DNA from: an uncultured Pelagibacteraceae bacterium
GTDB taxonomy: Bacteria > Pseudomonadota > Alphaproteobacteria > Pelagibacterales > Pelagibacteraceae
Direction of reading: 5' to 3'
DNA length: 32,827 nt
Assembly: GCA_902516435.1 (NCBI GenBank)
Contig: CABXYF010000002.1
Span: forward strand, 1-32,827
Part shown: positions 1 through 8,761 of the stretch, one piece after another
Layout of the letters: each line of letters opens with the position of its first letter
Position numbering within the stretch: the first letter of the stretch is position 1
Translations under genes and position numbers: made by a program
The notes under the pieces: generated by a model
Database searches by the model: none
Told to the model about the DNA's origin: nothing
What the model saw: the letters and a program-made list of their open reading frames with translations, nothing else

Positions 1-182
1 AACATTTTTGGCATAGGATCAAAATTAACCACGCCAATTTTTAAATTATATTTTTTTTTATATAATTCTGCTAATTTAAATAATTTTTGATGCCCTAGAT
101 GCACACCATCAAAATTTCCGATTAAAATTAACGAATTTTTATGATTTTTTTTTATATTAAAATTTTTATATAATTTTACCAT
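1..182 (-). CDS. ribF: RibF, bifunctional riboflavin kinase / FAD synthetase (N-terminal part)
   Basis: This is the first 60 codons of a gene that runs off the left edge on the minus strand. The translation contains IGNFDGVHLGHQKLF at about residues 21-35, the nucleotidyltransferase signature of RibF (HxGH-type), and then VNFDPMP, which is also typical of the family. RibF phosphorylates riboflavin to FMN and adenylylates FMN to FAD in the cytoplasm; only the start of the FAD synthetase domain is visible here. Its ATG overlaps the stop of the upstream HAD gene by 7 bases, so the two are very probably translated from one mRNA. The kinase domain lies outside the window, so its integrity cannot be judged. 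Confidence 0.9.
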   Translation of the reverse strand, partial: MVKLYKNFNIKKNHKNSLILIGNFDGVHLGHQKLFKLAELYKKKYNLKIGVVNFDPMPKM

Positions 183-994
183 TTAAGATCTGATTGAGAA
201 TAATTTACAACTGTTTCATATTCTTTTGAAACTTCTAAAATACCTTTATTAAATATTTCTAATTTGTGGATACCATTAGAAATTAACAAAGAGTCATAAT
301 TTAATAAATTAGCACCCTTAATGTCTGTATTTAAATTATCTCCTATTGCTAAAGTTCTTTTCTTAAAATTATCAATTGATTGATTATATACCTCAGCATA
401 AGGTTTTCCAAAGTATACCACCTTTCCGCCCATTTTTTCAAAAACCATGGCAACAGAGCCTGCACATAATTCTCTGATATTTCCTCTATCAACAATTAAA
501 TCAGGATTTGTACAGATCATTTCTTTATGTGTGTGAGTCTCAAGCATAGTTCTATAATAATTTAAATCATTGTTATGATCATCAAATAATCCTGTGCATA
601 ATAAATATTCACTTTCAACTAGATCACTTGATTTATTTTTTTTAAAAGGATTAAATAAATCAAAGTCTCTTGGGGGGCCGATGTGAAAAAATTTTTTAGA
701 TAAATGTGATTTTTTTAAATAATTTAGTGCAGCCTCTCCTGAAGTAAAAACATGATTTCTAAACTCTTCTTCCATTCCCATTTTTTCTAAAAAATTTTTT
801 ACTGTTTCATTTGGTCTAGGTGCATTGGTTAGTAGGACAAAATCTTTATTGATTTTTTTAAGCTCCTTGAGAGTACTGATCGCACCCTCATAAAGGTTAA
901 TGCCATTATGAACAACACCCCATAAATCAATATAAAATAAATCATAATTATGGACAATTGAACTAAGACCATCTGAATCTAAATTTTTAGTCAT
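176..994 (-). CDS. HAD superfamily class IIA hydrolase (TIGR01459-like)
   Basis: The 272-residue protein is a NagD-like HAD phosphatase. Motif I is D23-L-W-G-V, motif II T56-N, motif III K197 in FGKPYAEVYN, and motif IV GDNLNTD at about 218-224. The second motif I position, normally Asp, is Trp. To my knowledge this is characteristic of the alphaproteobacterial subfamily TIGR01459 and not a sign of decay. The catalytic nucleophile D23 is kept, so a phosphatase acting on a small phosphorylated metabolite is likely, but the substrate is unknown. The gene is translationally coupled to ribF, so a role near flavin metabolism is possible; this is inference from position only. It is divergent from groES across 131 bases. 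Confidence 0.85.
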   Translation of the reverse strand: MTKNLDSDGLSSIVHNYDLFYIDLWGVVHNGINLYEGAISTLKELKKINKDFVLLTNAPRPNETVKNFLEKMGMEEEFRNHVFTSGEAALNYLKKSHLSKKFFHIGPPRDFDLFNPFKKNKSSDLVESEYLLCTGLFDDHNNDLNYYRTMLETHTHKEMICTNPDLIVDRGNIRELCAGSVAMVFEKMGGKVVYFGKPYAEVYNQSIDNFKKRTLAIGDNLNTDIKGANLLNYDSLLISNGIHKLEIFNKGILEVSKEYETVVNYSQSDLKW

Positions 995-1055
995 TATTTA
1001 AGGTATAAACCATAAAATCCTCAATTTCCTACCATTATTAGCATCTAATCGAATA

Positions 1056-1090
1056 TCTAATCTTGAAATAGGCGACGTAATATCTATATG
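1056..1090 (+). promoter_or_regulatory. Probable sigma-32 (RpoH) heat-shock promoter of groESL
   Basis: A CTTGAA -35 element (1062-1067) is separated by 16 bases from CTATAT (1084-1089), close to the alphaproteobacterial RpoH pattern (CTTG, then a C/T-TAT-type -10 about 17 bases on). The predicted transcript would start near 1096, leaving a leader of about 30 bases with AAAGGAG just before the groES ATG. The 12-base block TCTAATCTTGAA (1056-1067) recurs exactly upstream of the hsp20 gene. No CIRCE inverted repeat is present. Confidence 0.6.
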
Positions 1091-1125
1091 AAGGTCATAT
1101 TTATATAGAATTATAAAGGAGATTT

Positions 1126-1416
1126 ATGAAGTTTAAACCGTTACATGACAGAGTGTTAATCGAAGTTTTAGACAGTAGTGAAAAAACTGCTGGTGGAATT
1201 ATCATCCCAGATACTGCTCAAGAAAAACCACAAGAAGGAAAAGTGGTTGCTATTGGTGGTGGTGCAAAAACGGAAGATGGAAAACTAATTCCAATGGACG
1301 TTAAAGTTGGCGACAAAGTATTATTTGGCAAATGGTCAGGTACTGAAGTCAAAATCGATGGTAAAGAATATAGCATAATGAAAGAGTCTGACATTATGGG
1401 TATTTCAGGTAAGTAA
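1126..1416 (+). CDS. groES: GroES co-chaperonin (10 kDa)
   Basis: This 96-residue protein is full length for GroES. It begins with [11 protein letters not shown], carries the mobile loop that binds GroEL (about residues 17-35, with [12 protein letters not shown]), and continues with GKVVAIGGG. It forms the heptameric lid of the GroEL folding chamber in the cytoplasm. A strong ribosome binding site (AAAGGAG) precedes the ATG. groEL follows 23 bases downstream with its own AAAGGAG, so the two form one operon. The upstream sequence looks like an RpoH-type promoter, which fits heat induction. Confidence 0.98.
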   Translation: MKFKPLHDRVLIEVLDSSEKTAGGIIIPDTAQEKPQEGKVVAIGGGAKTEDGKLIPMDVKVGDKVLFGKWSGTEVKIDGKEYSIMKESDIMGISGK

Positions 1417-1421
1417 TTTAA

Positions 1422-3101
<1,680 letters not shown>

Positions 3102-3137
3102 CACGTTCCATCAGCCTACACTTTAAAAAATTTGGGA

Positions 3138-3170
3138 AACCCTCGTTGTTAAACACTTCGAGGGTTTTTT
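3138..3170 (+). terminator. Rho-independent terminator of groESL
   Basis: An 8-bp stem pairs AACCCTCG (3138-3145) with CGAGGGTT (3159-3166) around a 13-base loop, and a T run extends to 3170. It lies about 35 bases after the groEL stop. The convergent acyltransferase gene ends right behind it at 3175. Confidence 0.9.
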
Positions 3171-3174
3171 GTTT

Positions 3175-4185
3175 CTATTTTATTATTCTTAAATTTTTAG
3201 TTTTTAATATAAGAAATCTTTTTTCTATTAAGTACCAAGATAAAATAGATAAAATTAATGTAATAAAAACTATCAAGAAAAGATTAGATTTATTAAAATA
3301 TATCAATAGATAATTAATCACTAGTGAGTGATATAAATAAATTCCATAACTAAAATCAAAATTAATCCTCAAAATTTTTATATCCACGCTATAAGCAAAC
3401 CAAAAACAAAAAGATGCTAAAGACAAAAAATATAAAAATCCTAAATCATTACCTGAAGGAGTGCCTTTCAATAAGAAGTTATTTTGATCAATAAAAATTA
3501 AAAAAAAAATTAAAAAAATTGAAAAAAATAAATATTTTCTAAATTTATAAATAATATTAAAATTCAAATAAAAGATACTTCCAACCATAAACATCCATCC
3601 ATATTTTAATGGGGTCAAATTTATGTAAGAAATTAAATTATTGTTTATCTTAGAAAATAAAATCCAATACACTAATGATAATATTAAAAATATATAAACT
3701 GAAATTTTAGTCCATACTCTATTAATAAAAAAAATTGGTACAATTAAATAAAATAAAATTTCAATAGTAAGTGTCCAGGTTACCCAATTGATTACTGGTT
3801 TAATATTAATAGGATTATAATCTTGACCTAGTGATAATTGATAAAAAAACCATTTAATTACCTCAAAATAATAAAATTCCTCATAATTTGAGTAAATTTT
3901 AATAATTAAAATAAGCCCTATAATGGTTGCCAAAATTAATGCTGGATATAATCTTAAAATACGATTTAGGTAAAAAGATTTAATATTTTGATTTTTATCA
4001 TAACTGGCGAAAATCAAATATCCACTTATGAAAAAAAATATTGGAACACCAGGAAAATAATTTATAAAAGAGAAGTAATTGTATATAAACTCAGATTTAG
4101 TATGATATAGCATAACCTGAATTGCACAGGCTAGTCTTAAAAATTCGAAATTATTTTGAAAAAACTTAGTTTTATTAAAATTCAT
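3175..4185 (-). CDS. Acyltransferase 3 family integral membrane protein (OafA/YrhL-like)
   Basis: The 336-residue protein has about ten hydrophobic segments and the hallmarks of acyltransferase-3 enzymes. The N-terminal R17-X10-H28 motif (FEFLRLACAIQVMLYH) carries the presumed catalytic His, and an RxxR motif (NRILRLYPAL) lies near residues 90-100. Such proteins O-acylate surface sugars, lipids or exported glycans at the inner membrane; the substrate cannot be read from the sequence. No sugar-synthesis genes flank it: it stands alone between the groESL terminator and a 411-base gap. Base composition is extremely AT-rich, as is usual here for membrane proteins. Confidence 0.85.
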   Translation of the reverse strand: MNFNKTKFFQNNFEFLRLACAIQVMLYHTKSEFIYNYFSFINYFPGVPIFFFISGYLIFASYDKNQNIKSFYLNRILRLYPALILATIIGLILIIKIYSNYEEFYYFEVIKWFFYQLSLGQDYNPINIKPVINWVTWTLTIEILFYLIVPIFFINRVWTKISVYIFLILSLVYWILFSKINNNLISYINLTPLKYGWMFMVGSIFYLNFNIIYKFRKYLFFSIFLIFFLIFIDQNNFLLKGTPSGNDLGFLYFLSLASFCFWFAYSVDIKILRINFDFSYGIYLYHSLVINYLLIYFNKSNLFLIVFITLILSILSWYLIEKRFLILKTKNLRIIK

Positions 4186-4395
4186 TATTTTATAGTCTAT
4201 TTTTTAAATAGAATTAAAAAAATTTAACTCAAATTTTCTTTCATTATAAAGATCTTTTAAATTATTTCAGATTGTAGTCAAAAATAATAAGAAAACAAAG
4301 TATTACTAGAAACTTCTATAAGAATTTAAGTCCCATTAAATAAAAATTTTAAAGGGCCATCTTATAATTGCCTTTTTTTTATTTAGAATAATTAT
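4186..4395. other. First part of the 411-base intergenic gap
   Basis: This AT-rich stretch lies between the start of the minus-strand acyltransferase and the micro-ORF at 4396. It must contain the acyltransferase promoter on the minus strand. On the plus strand it ends in a terminator-like hairpin (4351-4380) that does not follow any plus-strand gene. I see no tRNA, known riboswitch or longer ORF. A short untranslated transcript is possible but not shown. Confidence 0.5.
4351..4380 (+). terminator. Terminator-like hairpin with no gene in front of it
   Basis: AAAGG-G-C (4351-4357) can pair with GCCTTT (4370-4375) with one bulged G, followed by an unbroken run of eight T (4373-4380). The shape is that of a rho-independent terminator, with a rather weak stem. 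No plus-strand gene lies between the groESL terminator at 3170 and this site. It could end a small RNA begun in the 4186-4350 region, or act as an attenuator for the micro-ORF and typA. Confidence 0.45.
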
Positions 4396-4512
4396 ATGTC
4401 GAAAAGATATAGTGGAAAATCATTCAAAGACTCAAGTATAAAAAAAAAAGCTAAATTAAGTTTTAAAGAAAAGCGAAAACTTAAAAAAGAAAAGCAGAAA
4501 AAAGCAATATAA
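4396..4512 (+). CDS. Very small, highly basic protein (38 aa), function unknown
   Basis: An ATG opens 38 codons, starting MSKRYSGKSFKDSS and followed by a run dominated by Lys and Arg (17 of the 38 residues are K or R), ending at TAA. The protein would be cytoplasmic and strongly cationic, a profile seen in RNA- or ribosome-associated micro-proteins; that role is inference. No good Shine-Dalgarno sequence is visible, although many genes here lack one. It lies 84 bases before typA, a ribosome-associated GTPase, on the same strand, and directly after a terminator-like hairpin. In such AT-rich DNA a short Lys-rich ORF can arise by chance, so conservation would decide. Confidence 0.5.
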   Translation: MSKRYSGKSFKDSSIKKKAKLSFKEKRKLKKEKQKKAI

Positions 4513-4596
4513 ACATTAAATACTATAAAATCGTTACTAAACATTTAATTTTTTAAGTTTTAAAAATTAATTAAATATGTATAAGAACCACATTTT

Positions 4597-6423
4597 ATGA
4601 CAAATGATATAAGAAACATCACCATTATTGCCCATGTAGACCACGGCAAAACAACATTGATTGATAATCTAATGAAACAAAGTGGATCATTTAGAGAAAA
4701 CGAAGTGATTGATGAAAGATTAATGGACTCTGGTGAACTTGAGAAGGAAAGAGGAATTACGATATTAGCAAAACCTGCCTCTATTAATTGGAAAGATACA
4801 AGAATAAATATAATTGATACTCCAGGTCACAGAGACTTTGCTGCAGAAGTTGAAAGAGTTTTGAGTATGGCTGATGGTGCACTACTGCTTATAGACTCGG
4901 CTGAGGGAGTAATGCCTCAAACAAAGTTTGTATTATCTAAAGCATTAAAACAAGGTCTTAAACCAATTGTTGTTATTAACAAACTTGACAAAGCTGATCA
5001 AAGAGCAAATGAAGTGTTAGATGAAACATTTGATTTATTTGTAAGCCTAGATGCAAATGAAGAGCAACTAGATTTCCCTGTTTTGTACGCAAGTGGTAGA
5101 TCTGGTTGGGCGGACACTGAGGTGGAAGGTCCTAGAAAAAATTTAAATCCATTGCTTGATTTAATTCTTGAACATGTAAAACCAAAAAAATTTGAAAAAG
5201 AAAAACCTTTTGCAATGTTATCTACACTGCTATATGCGGATAGTTTTTTAGGAAGAAGTTTAGTTGGTAGAATTACTCAAGGAACTGCTAAAGCTAATCA
5301 ATCAATTAAAGCAATAAATTTAAAAGGTGAAAAAGTTGATGAAGGAAAACTTACTAAAATTTTTAGATATGAGGGAACGAAAAAAGTGCCAATTGAAGTT
5401 GGTGAGGCTGGGGATATTGTAGTAATAGCTGGGTTAGAAAAAGCTAATGTTGCAGATACTATTTGTGATTTAGATATAAATAAGCCTATCTCAGCAACAC
5501 CAATAGATCCACCTACAATGTCTATCACTATAACAGTTAATACATCTCCCCTTGCAGGAAAAGAAGGTAAAAAACTTACAAGTACCCAAATTAGGGATCG
5601 ACTACTTCAAGAAGCTCAAAATAATGTTGGAATTAATTATTCCGAAAACAATGGTAGTGACTCGTTTGTTGTTAGTGGCAGAGGAGAGCTTATGTTAGAA
5701 ATTTTGCTTACCCAAATGAGACGTGAAGGATTTGAAATGACAGTCAGTCCACCTAAAGTTTTATATCAAACAGATGAAAGTGGAAAAAAACTTGAGCCAA
5801 TTGAGGAAATTACTATGGATTTAGATGAAGAATATTCCTCAAAAGTAATAGACTCCATGAACAGACGAAAAGGCAAATTAATAGATTTAAAAGATACCGG
5901 TAAAGATAAAAAAAGACTTATTTTTCACGCTCCAACAAGAGGATTAATGGGTTACACAAGTAGATTTTTAACCCTTACAAAAGGGAATGGAGTTATTAAT
6001 CGAATTTTTCATGGCTATGGGCCTTTTGAAGGTGAAATGGAAGGAAGAAGAAACGGAGCTTTAATTGCAATGGAACAAGGAAAAGCTGTTGCTTTTGCTA
6101 TATTTAATTTACAGGCCAGAGGAGAAATGTTTATAACACACAACGATCCTGTCTATCCTGGAATGATAGTTGGATTGTCTCCAAAACCAGGTGACATGAT
6201 AATTAATGTGATGAAGGGAAAAAAATTAACAAATATGAGAACACAAGGAACAGATGAAAACGTTGTTCTCACTCCAGTAAGAAAAATGTCAATAGCAGAA
6301 CAATTGAGTATGCTCAATACAGATGAAGCATTAGAAATTACTCCTGAGTCTTGCAGATTAAGAAAATCTATTCTTGATCCTCATGAAAGGAAGAAAAGTG
6401 AAAAATCTGGGGCAGCAGCTTAA
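4597..6423 (+). CDS. typA: TypA/BipA, ribosome-associated translational GTPase
   Basis: The 608-residue protein matches TypA/BipA in length and domain order. The GTPase domain has G1 AHVDHGKTT (12-20), the switch region RGIT (52-55), G3 DTPGH (74-78) and G4 NKLD (128-131). It is followed by the beta-barrel domain II, EF-G-like domains III and V (SGRGELMLEILLTQMRREG lies in domain III) and the BipA-specific C-terminal domain (with GKKLTNMRTQGTDENV). TypA binds the 70S ribosome and helps 50S assembly and growth under stress or cold. Its TAA stop shares four bases with the stop of the convergent yczE-like gene. Confidence 0.97.
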   Translation: MTNDIRNITIIAHVDHGKTTLIDNLMKQSGSFRENEVIDERLMDSGELEKERGITILAKPASINWKDTRINIIDTPGHRDFAAEVERVLSMADGALLLIDSAEGVMPQTKFVLSKALKQGLKPIVVINKLDKADQRANEVLDETFDLFVSLDANEEQLDFPVLYASGRSGWADTEVEGPRKNLNPLLDLILEHVKPKKFEKEKPFAMLSTLLYADSFLGRSLVGRITQGTAKANQSIKAINLKGEKVDEGKLTKIFRYEGTKKVPIEVGEAGDIVVIAGLEKANVADTICDLDINKPISATPIDPPTMSITITVNTSPLAGKEGKKLTSTQIRDRLLQEAQNNVGINYSENNGSDSFVVSGRGELMLEILLTQMRREGFEMTVSPPKVLYQTDESGKKLEPIEEITMDLDEEYSSKVIDSMNRRKGKLIDLKDTGKDKKRLIFHAPTRGLMGYTSRFLTLTKGNGVINRIFHGYGPFEGEMEGRRNGALIAMEQGKAVAFAIFNLQARGEMFITHNDPVYPGMIVGLSPKPGDMIINVMKGKKLTNMRTQGTDENVVLTPVRKMSIAEQLSMLNTDEALEITPESCRLRKSILDPHERKKSEKSGAAA

Positions 6424-7067
6424 CTAAAAATTTTATTTACAATAAATAATCCAAAAGCGACACAGGGTCCGATCCCAAAAGCAAAAATTAAAGTTCCAGC
6501 ACCTACTGTTCCACCTAAATACCATCCAGCTATTACAACTGAAATTTCTAAACACGCTCTTACTAAAGCTATAGGTAAGTTTGTAATTTTTGTTAACCCA
6601 GTCATTAGTCCATCCCTTGGACCTGGTCCAAGATTTGCTACTAAATAAATACCACTACCTATACCAACTAGAATTACTGCAAATATTGCTAATAAATATT
6701 TTAATATAACAGACGAAGGAGCTTCAAAAAAAAATAACGTAACATCAATCATTCCAGAAATTATAATTATATTAAAAATAGTTCCTAAGCCTGGTTTTTG
6801 TTTAAGAAATATCCATAAAAAAAGAACACTCACACTTACCAAGAATGTTGCTGCACCAATAGATAATTCAGAATTTTTTGATATTCCTTCTGCAAGTACA
6901 GACCACGGTGAGTTTCCTGAAGTAGATAGTATTAATAATCCCTCTCCAAACCCAAATATAATTAAACCTAAAATTAAAAAAAATGATGTTGAAAATTTTG
7001 GTTTAAAGTTAAAGCTTTTATCAGAGCTCCAATATACTTTAGGGATATTTTTAATAGATAAAAACAT
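6420..7067 (-). CDS. YczE/YitT-like integral membrane protein
   Basis: The 215-residue protein has about five to six predicted membrane helices and the pattern of the YczE/YyaS/YitT family: GEGLLILSTSGNSPWSVLAEGI near the start and GPGPRDGLMTGL in the second half, which look like two copies of a half-repeat. The family is widespread but its transported or sensed substrate is unknown. The gene converges on typA with a 4-base overlap (TTAA at 6420-6423). Its start lies about 40 bases from the divergent secreted-protein gene, so the two may share a promoter region. Confidence 0.8.
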   Translation of the reverse strand: MFLSIKNIPKVYWSSDKSFNFKPKFSTSFFLILGLIIFGFGEGLLILSTSGNSPWSVLAEGISKNSELSIGAATFLVSVSVLFLWIFLKQKPGLGTIFNIIIISGMIDVTLFFFEAPSSVILKYLLAIFAVILVGIGSGIYLVANLGPGPRDGLMTGLTKITNLPIALVRACLEISVVIAGWYLGGTVGAGTLIFAFGIGPCVAFGLFIVNKIFS

Positions 7068-7107
7068 ATTATACTGCTACTTATAAAATTATTAATACTT
7101 GCTTATA

Positions 7108-7788
7108 ATGAAAAAAATTGTACTCAGCATCATATTTATTTTTATTTGTTTTACCTCATATGGTCATATTGGTCATTATACTAATTATAAAAAAATTGAG
7201 ATGGAAATTTTAAGAAACAACGAATTAATTGGTTATAATTATTATTTTTTTTCACAAAAAGATGATGTGACTCTTGTCACTAATCAATTTAAATTTGATG
7301 TAAAACTTTTGGGTGCAACAATTTTTAAAGTAGAGGGTATAGGAGAAGAAAAATATTTAAAAGATCAATTGATTTCTTTCAATTCAAAAACTTTACAGAA
7401 TAAAAAAGAAAAATTTGTAAAATTAACTTTAAATGAAAAAACAAAAAAATTTGATATAGTGGGATCTTCTTTCTCTGGTGAAGCTTCCCTTGAAAATGCT
7501 ATTGGCAACTGGTGGAGTCATAAAATATTACAAGCTGGTAGCCAAATAAGCCCTATATCAGGTAGTATAAAAGAACAGATAGTTACTTTTGTTGGAAAAG
7601 AAAAAATTATAATTAATGGTGACGAATATGAGACTGATCATTTTAAATTAACCTCAAAAGATATGTCACTTCCAGAAGACAAAAGATTAAATTTTGATAT
7701 TTGGTTGGATAAAAAAACTTCTTTAATAGTAAAAGTTACTTATCAAAGAATGGGGAATTGGGAGTATAGACTAAAGAATTACGAGTAA
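7108..7788 (+). CDS. Secreted protein of unknown function (DUF6134/DUF3108-like)
   Basis: I chose the ATG at 7108 because it begins a clear signal peptide (MKKIVLSIIFIFICFTSYG); a TTG three codons upstream would blunt it. The exported part, about 205 residues, is rich in short beta-strand patterns. It contains an 'I-x-x-NNELIGYNYYFF' opening, a central SFSGEASLENAIGNWWSH segment, and a late DIWLDKKTSLIVKVTYQRMGNWEYRL. This resembles periplasmic beta-barrel-like domains of the DUF6134/DUF3108 type, where the substrate G-x-x-G stretch opens the fold, but the assignment is from memory of patterns and is weak. The gene ends one base before the convergent flavoprotein gene. Confidence 0.7.
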   Translation: MKKIVLSIIFIFICFTSYGHIGHYTNYKKIEMEILRNNELIGYNYYFFSQKDDVTLVTNQFKFDVKLLGATIFKVEGIGEEKYLKDQLISFNSKTLQNKKEKFVKLTLNEKTKKFDIVGSSFSGEASLENAIGNWWSHKILQAGSQISPISGSIKEQIVTFVGKEKIIINGDEYETDHFKLTSKDMSLPEDKRLNFDIWLDKKTSLIVKVTYQRMGNWEYRLKNYE

Positions 7789-7789
7789 T

Positions 7790-8761
7790 TTATCTATTTA
7801 TTTTCCTATAAAGATCGTTTGCACTTATCCATCCAGACTCAAATCTTGGTCCGTTAAACCAATCAGCACATACACCTAAATTTAATTTAGAATTCCAATA
7901 ACTTTTTAATTTTAAAGGGTTTGAATTTGATGAATACATCCATCCATGATTTAATGAAAAAAGTATTTTTGTTCGCTTAATTCCTGATAAATGAAAAAAT
8001 TTATTGATCAAAATTTTGGAATTAATTTTTTTATTTACTTTATTTTGTTTTATTTTTTTATTTGCCCAATTAAAAGTACTTTGTAACGTCCAAAGATCAG
8101 TTTTACTCTTAAATCTTTTCTTACTGTTTTCATAACCAGCCCAACCTAAAATTTTATCATTAAATAAAAAACTACTTAAATTTAAATTAGTTTTTTTTAT
8201 TTCTATTAAAACAGTGATATTAGCATCCATCTTAATCTTTTCTCTGATGAAAGAATTTTGAATATATTTTTTTGATAATTTTTTTAATTGAGGAAATGGA
8301 CATGTTAAAATTAAATTTTCATAAGTCTTAATCATTCCATTGCTAAATGTTAAATCCCATTTTTTATTTGAAAAACTTATTTTTTTAAGCTCACTTTGAA
8401 AATTACACTTAATATCTTTTAATAGATATTTGCTAATATCGCTATTTCCTTTTGTGCCAATAATCTTGATGTGCTTTTTGTTTTCTTTTTTTTTTTCACT
8501 TAAAAATTTATGATTTCCACCCCAAAGTTTTAGTATATTTTTCTCTATAAGCATTTTAGTAAACTTCTTAAACTCCAAACTTTTTGGAGAAAAATATTGA
8601 GCCCCATGGTCAAATCCTCTCTTTTCATCTAATCTTTTGAATGAAGATCTGCCACCAAGTCCTCTTGCCTTATCATACAAATCTACAGAGTGTTTTTTGC
8701 TTAGAAGATTAGCGATAGTTGCTCCAGAAATTCCTGAGCCAATTACACAAAAATTTCTCAT
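7790..8761 (-). CDS. NAD(P)/FAD-dependent amine oxidase-like protein (renalase-like, COG3380 type)
   Basis: The 323-residue protein starts with a dinucleotide-binding fold, CVIGSGISGATIA (G8, G10, G13), then the acidic strand end VDLYDKARGLGGRSS, as in renalase-like flavoproteins. FDHGAQYFSP near residue 50 is also typical. The C-terminus has LGVCADWFNGPRFESGWISA, the FAD-contacting segment. It probably oxidises a small amine or a reduced nicotinamide isomer; the substrate is unknown. Its ATG overlaps the pmbA stop as ATGA, so it is the third gene of the tldD-pmbA operon, but no functional link to the protease is evident. Confidence 0.85.
   Translation of the reverse strand: MRNFCVIGSGISGATIANLLSKKHSVDLYDKARGLGGRSSFKRLDEKRGFDHGAQYFSPKSLEFKKFTKMLIEKNILKLWGGNHKFLSEKKKENKKHIKIIGTKGNSDISKYLLKDIKCNFQSELKKISFSNKKWDLTFSNGMIKTYENLILTCPFPQLKKLSKKYIQNSFIREKIKMDANITVLIEIKKTNLNLSSFLFNDKILGWAGYENSKKRFKSKTDLWTLQSTFNWANKKIKQNKVNKKINSKILINKFFHLSGIKRTKILFSLNHGWMYSSNSNPLKLKSYWNSKLNLGVCADWFNGPRFESGWISANDLYRKINR

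Noticed and set aside
286-294. Apparent loss of ATPase function in the second ABC cassette (residue numbers of the ATPase at 20146)
   Set aside because: A degenerate second Walker A (GISGNGQNE) is normal for RbsA-like and BMP-linked fused ATPases, so it is not evidence of decay.
922-930. Mutation of the second motif I Asp to Trp in the HAD protein as a sign of inactivity
   Set aside because: DLWGV/DVWGV is, to my knowledge, standard in the TIGR01459 subfamily, and the other motifs are intact.
995-1125. CIRCE element (HrcA operator) before groES
   Set aside because: No TTAGCACTC-type inverted repeat with a 9-base spacer is present; the region instead has an RpoH-type -35 and -10.
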